This document shows, one piece after another, positions 56,995-64,000 of a stretch of 64,000 nt of DNA; positions within the stretch are counted from its first letter, which is position 1, and the number at the start of each line of letters is the position of its first letter. The position numbers and the translations under genes are program-made. The stretch is from Cryptomeria japonica (lineage: Eukaryota; Streptophyta; Pinopsida; Cupressales; Cupressaceae), in assembly GCF_030272615.1 (NCBI RefSeq), contig NC_081407.1, forward strand, positions 437,070,230-437,134,229. Reading direction: 5' to 3'. Under the pieces are notes generated by a model that made no database searches, was not told where the DNA came from, and was given only the letters and a program-made list of their open reading frames with translations.

Positions 56995-59404
56995 TGTTAG
57001 ACACAATGTACCACTGAGAGGGGGGTGAATTAGTGGTTCTCAACTTTTCCCTTTAACTATCCTTATGAAAGTATACCGATCAACAAATCTAACTAAATGC
57101 AGACTTACCGGTTAGTTAAGAGACTAAACACAAATACATTCACACAAAGGGACATCACATAACACCAGTATGTACGAGGAAAACCCAAGATGGGAAAAAC
57201 CTCGGTGAGCAATGCTGCTAGAGTCTACTGCTTTAATCCAGCCTCACAATGAAATATGTTACAAAGTTTAGGGCAGCAACCTAAGGAGCTACAACCCTTG
57301 ATTTAGGGCACCAACCCCTAACTAATTTATGGGCTACAACCCCTGCACTGAGCTACAACTCAGTGATCACAATGATAGCATCAAATACAAAAGTAATTAA
57401 TCTGTTACAAGTGAATCTTGTAACCATTTCATATACCTTACTCTGTTGGTGAGACACCTTCTTTGCTACATCGGTTCACCTCTCTCTGTTGTTGCTTTAC
57501 CGATTTACACTCTACCAGTTCTTTCTGCTGGTCGCCTCTTCTCTCAACTGCTTTGCTACTCTCCACCACCAGTCTTGATAACTTAGTCAGATATCTATCA
57601 TTTGATCCTTGTCGGTCCTCAGCTTCCCTTTGCAATTTGCTATGGCTCTTCTATGCCAGTTTAGTCACCACTGGTTTCCTCGTCTGTCAGACTCAATGGC
57701 CAACTACCGGTTGCCTCGCTCTTACCAGTTGAACTCTCCAACCTTATTCTCTCTCCCACTCTTACTCTTGATGAGCACTTGATTGATTTTCTCTCGTTTG
57801 CAGCAGCAACACTCTCTCAACCAGCAACACTTAACAATATCTTTGGCTTGCATATTTATAGCCCAGTCTTCCCGCCAAAAGCCAATTCAAATCATAGGTG
57901 GTTAGGGTTTCCTCATCAACCTTGAGGTAAACCAAATCCAATCAGATCTTATCCAATCTTCCTTGGATTGATCACCTGCATTGGAGGAATGCACTTGTAT
58001 GCGTTTTCCATCATCCAATGCATATTTGCTAAAAATAGCAAATCTAACCCTGTTCCTCAACCTTGTAATCAGTCGACACATTTATGATCCAGTTGTTTCC
58101 TTCTCGAGGTCAATCTGCAATCAGATATCATGCATTGATCATGGCACCAGCAAATCTCTGATCTTCCTCTGTCGTTCATCTTTCATTGAGCCGCAAACTC
58201 TGCAACTCCTCCATGATTGTCGCAGTCAACATTTAATGTCGACTAATCGCAACTATCTCTATGAGACCAGACATCACCGACCTCTGCATATTCACCACCT
58301 TAGCTCTGCGTGGCATCACATTCTCATGCATCCAATCTCACCGACATAGAGTCAGTTCATGCTTGCACATCCGACAAACCCTTACTGGAATCAATCCTTA
58401 CCGGTTTGCTTATACCATCACAAATGTTGTCGGTAAACCTTCATTCCAACACCAGCTTAATCTTGCTGGTGTAACACAACAACCGGGTATCAACCATGCC
58501 GGTCCTCAACAACCATCAAGAGTAACTCTACATGTGTAACTTTATCTGATGAAGGTCTTTCACTTCTTTACATTCAATCACTCAGCTGCATACCATTATC
58601 CTTGTTTACTAGTAACTACCTAGATGACTCAATTTCATCATCCTTCATTAGATCTGCAATGGTGGCAACACAACACACCTTCTTCATTCTGGTAACTCTA
58701 TTTTGTGTGCAGCTGCAGACATAGCATCATTTGTCCAGTTCATCTCACAACCGGTTTTCCATAGTGGCAAAACTCTTCATTTTAAATCTTCCTTCACCAT
58801 CCTGGTAACACATCTTGTCTTCACATGCTTATTCAGTGTGTATCTTTGATCGCACTCTCTTGAGGCTTAACTGATCTCAGACTCTAGAAGCATTCTCATC
58901 TTTCGCTTGGTCATCCGGCCTGTTCATTCACTCATTTGCCTATCTCAGGGAATCATTTTGCTGGTACAAGTGTGACTTTACTGAGGGGAGGATACATCTT
59001 CAACTTGACATATGTCCCAATATCTTTCCATATGTCAGCATGCTCACATAAGCATCTTACTCTTGTCAACCTATCACATAATCTGTAATAGCTTCTTCAT
59101 CTGGTGGGAAAAAAGATAGTTAGCATCATACTAGCAATCTAGTAGCCTACACAAATCACCTCCGATGTTGATGTGATTCAAATAGCATTCCACCTCTCCA
59201 TCACAATTAGTTTCCTAAGATGCCTTATTTTTCATGCTGGTTGTATGCATCACCATGTCAACAACCTTTTACTCATCGGTCTCTTAACTGCACCACAAGC
59301 ATACTTTTTCATACTAATGGACACCAAAAACAACACATCAACTCTTCTCCTATACCGGTTATCCTACTATACCAGTTGACATCAATGACAACACAATGCC
59401 AACA
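56995..59404 (-). mobile_element. 2.41-kb solo LTR (copia-like) with target duplication
   Basis: The block starts TGTTAGACACAATG and ends AATGCCAACA (plus strand). It is flanked by AGGAT on both sides (56990-56994 and 59405-59409), a perfect 5-bp target duplication. On the minus strand it reads TGTTGGCATTGTG..TCTAACA and contains the CCATCTTGGGTTTTCC segment seen near the 3' end of the copia LTR at 61490-62709. It has no internal coding region, so it is a solo LTR left by LTR-LTR recombination. The 122- and 138-codon-scale frames inside it (for example 57981-58349) are not genes. Confidence 0.9.
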
Positions 59405-59409
59405 AGGAT

Positions 59410-61489
59410 AGATAAAGAGGGAAACTTTTATGAAAATACAAATGGTAGTTTATAAATACTTGAAAATAGTTTCTTGCTATTGCCTATAACATTTTGTTAA
59501 AGAATTATATTCTAGCTATTTTAGGAGGATTCTAATTGTTGGTCACATTAGTGAGTGTAAAACCAAGGATAGCAAATTTCTACAATCCATGAAAATGTTG
59601 CTAAATGTTTATAGATTTGATTGTGTGTGGATTTGGTTAATGAGTGTAAAGATTTGATTGTGTATGGTTTTGATTAGTGAGCGCAAAATCATTAACTTGT
59701 TAATCCCTCCATAATGATTACAAACAAAATCTACATGTAAAACATAAATAATTAAAATAAATTTCAAAGTTAAATCTAAAAATTTAAATATAAAGTCAAA
59801 ATATATAAAAATCCAAATATTAATAAAAATAATAATAAATAATGATCTTATTAAATTAATAAGTAATTAATTAATACATTAAAAGTTAAATCTAAATTAA
59901 AAAATTAAAAGTTAAATCTAAATTAAAAAATTAATATAGAAAAAATTAAATATAAATCAAAATTCAAATTCCAGATAATAATAAATGCAACAATAAATAA
60001 TAAATTTATTAGAATATAATAATCAAATAAAAAAATACAACTATTTTTTAATTAATAATTAGTGAAAAAATTAATTGTATAATAAAATAATAAAAAATCA
60101 AACCATACATTATATTTATTAGAAAATTAGAAATTTAGACTCAAACCAGCAAGATCCTAACAACAAAAAACCCCCTAGTAAATGCAATTGACATAAAAAT
60201 GAAAATTGGATAACAAAAACAAATAGGGATCTAACAATAGGTATAATAATATTATCATATGTGAAAAGAACCACTAATAAAACCAAACCAAATGATACAT
60301 GGGATCTGGTCAACTTAGTTATATATATAACTATTGTCCAAACATAAACCTAATGTTTAGTTGTAATAGAGGAGTAATAGTCATTTATTTAGTCATTTTG
60401 ATTTGTGTGACTAATTATTTAGTTGTGTTCCTTACCTGATGACCAAATTAGTCATTTATTTAGTCATTTATAGCTGTGTTGCAAAAAATGACTAGAATTT
60501 GGTCATTTTTACTTGTTGTGACTAAAAGTTTTAGTCACCTTGTCATTTATTTGCCATATTTCTACTAGTGAAAAGAAACCTCGTACGCAGTTCTTATTCA
60601 AAAGGAACCCCTATGCGGTTCTTATTCAAAAGAAACCCCAAATGCAATCTTGTCTGTTTAGGCTTGTGAATAGGCTTCGATGACAAAGTTGCGGTTTGGA
60701 AGTTTGATTTCCCTCCATTTCCCTCCTTTTTGACGTGTTTTGTTTTATGAACTTGGTTTCTCAACTTTGTCATCATCCGATTTACACTTCATCAATTGGG
60801 TATTTCTAAAATTGCCACCATATTTTCACCCATCTTCTGAGCTTTCTAACCATATAATTTTTTTAAAATTTGAACAACAATAACATATTATTATTGAATT
60901 TCTTTTACCAGTGTCTCCATAGTTCTCAGAGACATACGTGTACCATTTTTTTAATAACTTTTGATCTACTTATCCAAATTTTAAAAACTTTATATATTAT
61001 TGTAGTGTACTTGATTCTTTACAATTTAAAAAAATAAATTGCATTTTTTATTGTTGTGGTGCAAGTTATACTTCACGCATGAATAGGTACCTGATTTTCA
61101 GGATGTGCTTGATTGGAAAAATACTCAAAAAAAAATTACAAAAATATACACAACTTCTAGTGCTCACTCTTAACTATCTTTCTGCCAAAGGATTTATCAA
61201 AATCCTAAATCAAACTATGACTTTTTTGATGCGCACGTCAGACACTATGTTATGTTTTTCTAAAAAAATCAAGGTCTTTTTTTTGTACGTGAAGGATTTG
61301 ACCCCCTTAATCTTATCCAGTTTTGAAAAAAATTAGTAGTTTGGAAACTAGATTCAGAGTACTAGAATCTTTGTTCTTTGAGTATCTTCATATCTTGAGT
61401 GGATGATTCTCAACTTTCTTCTCCAAGATCAGGTTTACCTGATTTCAGAAAAAAAGTGTCCACATAAACCCCCCTTTTTGCACACCATT
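59410..61489. other. AT-rich sequence without genes
   Basis: 59700-60110 is extremely AT-rich with repeated AAAGTTAAATCTAAATT phrases. 60360-60560 has repeated TTAGTCATTTATTTAGTCAT phrases. No gene is supported. Confidence 0.55.
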
Positions 61490-62709
61490 TGTTGGCAATT
61501 GGAGGAAATGATTATGTGTTGCATTGATGTTTTGTCATTGATTGCAACACTGGTTGTTTTGGTTGTTTACCGGCTTTCGATAGGTTTTGGTAGGGTGGTT
61601 GGTTTATGATATTGATCTGGTATGCTCTGGTATGCTTCGGCTTGTGGATTTGGTTTATATCTATCATTCATGCTATTCAGATGGGTATCATGATCAAATG
61701 GTTCGGGATTTGATGACTCATGAGCTATCATCTGTTCTAGTAAGCCTTTTGGTCACTGGTAAGGGTTCTGTTGACAGAGCTTTATTGAATACCTTTTGAT
61801 GCACATGATAAGTGGTGTCAACACAACATCTAAATGGCTTTCGAGATGTTGTTGGTTATCTTGTTCGTGTTCCTGTTGATCGGTGGTGTTGGATTTGGGT
61901 CCGGACCTAATGCTATCCTATTCGGCTAGGTTATGGACTAGTTTATGTAATGTGTTGGTGGATTATCCCAATGCATTACCAATTGGGTTTATCGATTGGA
62001 TTATGTTGTTTCGGTCTTAGGCAAACTTGGTTGATCATTAGATTGCGGGTTTAAGTTATGAATTTATCGTATTATCTTTTAGGTGGAGGACCTAATTATT
62101 TAGGTCCCAGGTTGGTATAAATATGATGTAATATCTCTTTGTAGATCGTGGGTTTTTAGGTTATGGGATTATCTGTGTGCAAATAAAGTTGGAATCATAT
62201 GCAGAGGATTTGGTCGATCATAGGTGATCCAATTGGGTTGGTGAAAGAGGTTTAAGATCTCTGGTACTGAGCTTAATCGGAACTGTACTCAAGCATAGGA
62301 GATGCTATTCTTGTAGTTCATTCTTCTTTTGTATTGTAGTCTGGATTTATTTTGTAGTCAGTGAGGCTCCTTTTGTGATGAGTAGTGCGCTCTAGGCTAC
62401 TGGCCTTCCTGCATGTGCAGGCCCCTCTTATTGTAATCACCGCAACAATATTATTTGACAGTGAGTAGGCTTCCCATCTTGGTTTTTCCCTTTACCATGT
62501 TTTCCATGTACAAATCTTGGTGTTATATTTTGTGGATGGTTGGTAAATGTTCTATGGTTTATATTTGTGCTTAACTATTATATCTGTTTTTCTGGTATTT
62601 GGTTCATGTATTCCGGTAATAAGGTTTTAATGCTTAAAGTTCTATAATCTATTGACAATTGATTCACCCCCCCTCTCAATTGTCCTCTGGTTATATGAGC
62701 TATCTAACA
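61490..62709 (+). repeat. 5' LTR of a copia element (1.22 kb)
   Basis: It begins TGTTGGCAATTGG and ends GAGCTATCTAACA, directly followed by a primer-binding site. Its 3' part has CCATCTTGGTTTTTCC and the pyrimidine-rich CACCCCCCCTCTCAATTG common to plant copia LTR ends. The ends are the same as those of the solo LTR at 56995-59404 (TGTTGGCA..TCTAACA), so the two are related. The left target site would be CCATT (61485-61489); the partner is outside the window. Confidence 0.85.
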
Positions 62710-62710
62710 A

Positions 62711-62724
62711 TTGGTATTAGAGCC
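62711..62724 (+). promoter_or_regulatory. copia primer-binding site (initiator Met tRNA type)
   Basis: TTGGTATTAGAGCC immediately after the LTR matches the TGGTATCAGAGC consensus except for one C-to-T change. Reverse transcription would be primed here. Confidence 0.85.
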
Positions 62725-62765
62725 TGGTTCTCTCTGCAAAACCTTAACCACTTGAGGAAGATCCT

Positions 62766-63750
62766 ATGGCATCTAATAGTGCAAGTTCATCTGCTGCCCG
62801 TTTTCCAGAGAGAAATTTCTAGGCTTGATGGAACAAATTGCAGAGTATGGAAGATTCAGATGGAGACTCATCTGAGATGTCTTGGCAAGAAGATTTGGGA
62901 GATCACTGAGAATGGCTATATGCCTCATAATCCGACATCGAGAAATCCTCCTCCGACAGACTTGGATAAGGAAATTGAAAATGATTGTAGAGAGAAGCCC
63001 TTTTGTGTACACTTTCTGATCAACAAATTATGGGACTATCTAACAAATCAACTGCGAAGGCTATATAGAATACATTGGAGAATCTAAATGAAAGTGACCC
63101 TACAATTAAAATTGCTAAACTTGATGGTTACCGGTGAGATATGAGAACCTGAAAATGGAAGAAGATGAAAGAATTATTGCTTTTATGGAGAGAGTTAATG
63201 AGATTGTCATGGGAATTCAGTGTTGTGGTGGATCTCTGAGCGAAGATGAAATAGTTTCTAAAGTATTGAGAGCTTTGCCACCAACTTATAAGATGAAGGC
63301 TACTACAATTAATGAGATCAGAACTATGGAAAACACCTCTGTTAATAGGGAACCTTGGTTGTTATCTGCTTTTGAGCTTGAGGATTCGGTCCTTCTGGAG
63401 TTGCAAAATCTGAACCTGCTTTTCATGCATCTACATCATCTACTAGAAAGAGTGATTGGAAAGCCTTATATGCCAAGGAACTAGAGGAAATGAAGAAAGA
63501 AGATGAAGAGTTTAAGCAACTTAAAGCCCCATTTTCTAGAAAAATACCTAAAGGTCCCGCAGGAAGTAAGTATGAAGGAAAATCACCTTTTAAATGTTTT
63601 GCATGTAATAAGATAAGTCATTTTGCATCTAGATGTCCTGGAAGGAATTCAAGATTTGAGGAAAGAGTTATATATCTTTTAGACCTAACCATAATTATCA
63701 AAACAAGCATGAGTATAGGAGAAACAAGACAAATCATGATACTATGCTGA
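62766..63750 (+). pseudogene. copia gag, frameshifted
   Basis: The ATG at 62766 opens MASNSASSSAARFPE, then stops after 18 codons. The body continues in the next frame (SRLDGTNCRVWKIQMETHLR, IWEITENGY) and, after another shift near 63050, in NLKMEEDERIIAFMERVNEI and LSEDEIVSKVLRALPPTYKM. This is the UBN2-type gag of plant copia elements. A last frame (63490-63750) carries the zinc knuckle CFACNKISHFASRC, a correct CX2CX4HX4C. At least three frame changes and a TAG at about 63482 separate these parts, so no full gag can be made. Confidence 0.83.
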
Positions 63751-64000
63751 TGAGGAAGGTGTGACTGATTCTAATGATGAACCGGCACAAGATTCAGCTA
63801 GTGGATCCGACAATGGAAAGGAATGGGTATTTTTGGCTATCAAAGAAGATAATCTAGTACCTGAAGACAAGGATGAATGGGTGATAGACAGTGGATGTTC
63901 ACATCATATGATTGGAGATAAAAGGAAGTTTCTATCTTTGCAAGAATTTGATGGCGGTCTAGTTAGATTTGGAGATGACAAAGCATGCATGATCAAGGGA
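63751..64000 (+). pseudogene. copia protease start, runs off the window
   Basis: In the frame opening near 63755 the sequence reads KEWVFLAIKEDNLVPEDKDE, WVIDSGCSHHMIGDKRKF and LQEFDGGLVRFGDDKA. DSGCSHHM is the copia aspartic protease active site with the expected DSG. The integrase, RT and RNase H should follow beyond position 64000. Confidence 0.82.

Noticed and set aside
57981-58349. 122-codon frame in the solo LTR
   Set aside because: Lies wholly inside an LTR with defined ends and target duplication, with no domain.

Overview
The window is plant nuclear DNA dominated by transposable elements. It has plant-type Ty3/gypsy (chromovirus), Ty1/copia and MULE transposase sequences, exon fragments of ordinary plant genes with GT..AG borders, PPR and PIRL-type LRR pseudogenes, long AT-rich intergenic stretches, and large (TA)n/(CA)n arrays. 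The retroelement load, kilobase-long LTRs and widely spaced exons suggest a large, gymnosperm-like genome, but that is an inference. No intact cellular gene and no rRNA, tRNA or CRISPR was found.

Layout. 1-1.7 kb: retroelement-like sequence with a TATA box. 2.0-2.9 kb: two SRP68-like exons (minus strand). 4.08-18.24 kb: one 14.2 kb minus-strand Ty3/gypsy chromovirus with LTRs of 3.85 and 4.94 kb; the longer LTR carries a nested LTR-like insertion. 18.5-18.8 kb: copia RT scrap. 19.7-20.5 kb: GH31 glucosidase exon fragments (minus). 20.8-22.05 kb: PPR and LRR pseudogenes (plus).

22.8-53.6 kb is a mosaic built on one dispersed repeat family. Related sequence, including a short frame that looks protein-coding in both copies, sits at 24.3-25.0 kb and inverted at 52.1-53.6 kb. 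Between these arms lie a plus-strand multi-exon gene remnant (27.1-32.4 kb: 54-bp coding repeats, DUF8039-like domain, coiled coil), an unrecognised minus-strand frame of about 1,095 codons broken by four stops (33.2-36.5 kb), a very regular 84-bp satellite whose units carry two inverted repeats (36.8-38.5 kb), and a broken MULE transposase gene (40.1-43.2 kb, minus). The convergent pair (DUF8039/coiled-coil gene and MULE transposase) inside inverted arms recalls autonomous Mutator elements. It may instead be two or more nested copies in opposite orientation. Scraps of copia gag, an RNase H domain, a plant mobile domain and unidentified frames follow at 43.5-48 kb.

54.7-64 kb: a gypsy integrase scrap, a 2.41 kb solo LTR with a perfect 5-bp target duplication, AT-rich sequence, and the 5' end of a plus-strand copia element (LTR, primer-binding site, frameshifted gag, protease) that runs off the window.

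Most in-frame stops in the broken frames could come from CGA, CAA, CAG or TGG by one C-to-T change on either strand, as expected from decay of methylated, silenced transposons.
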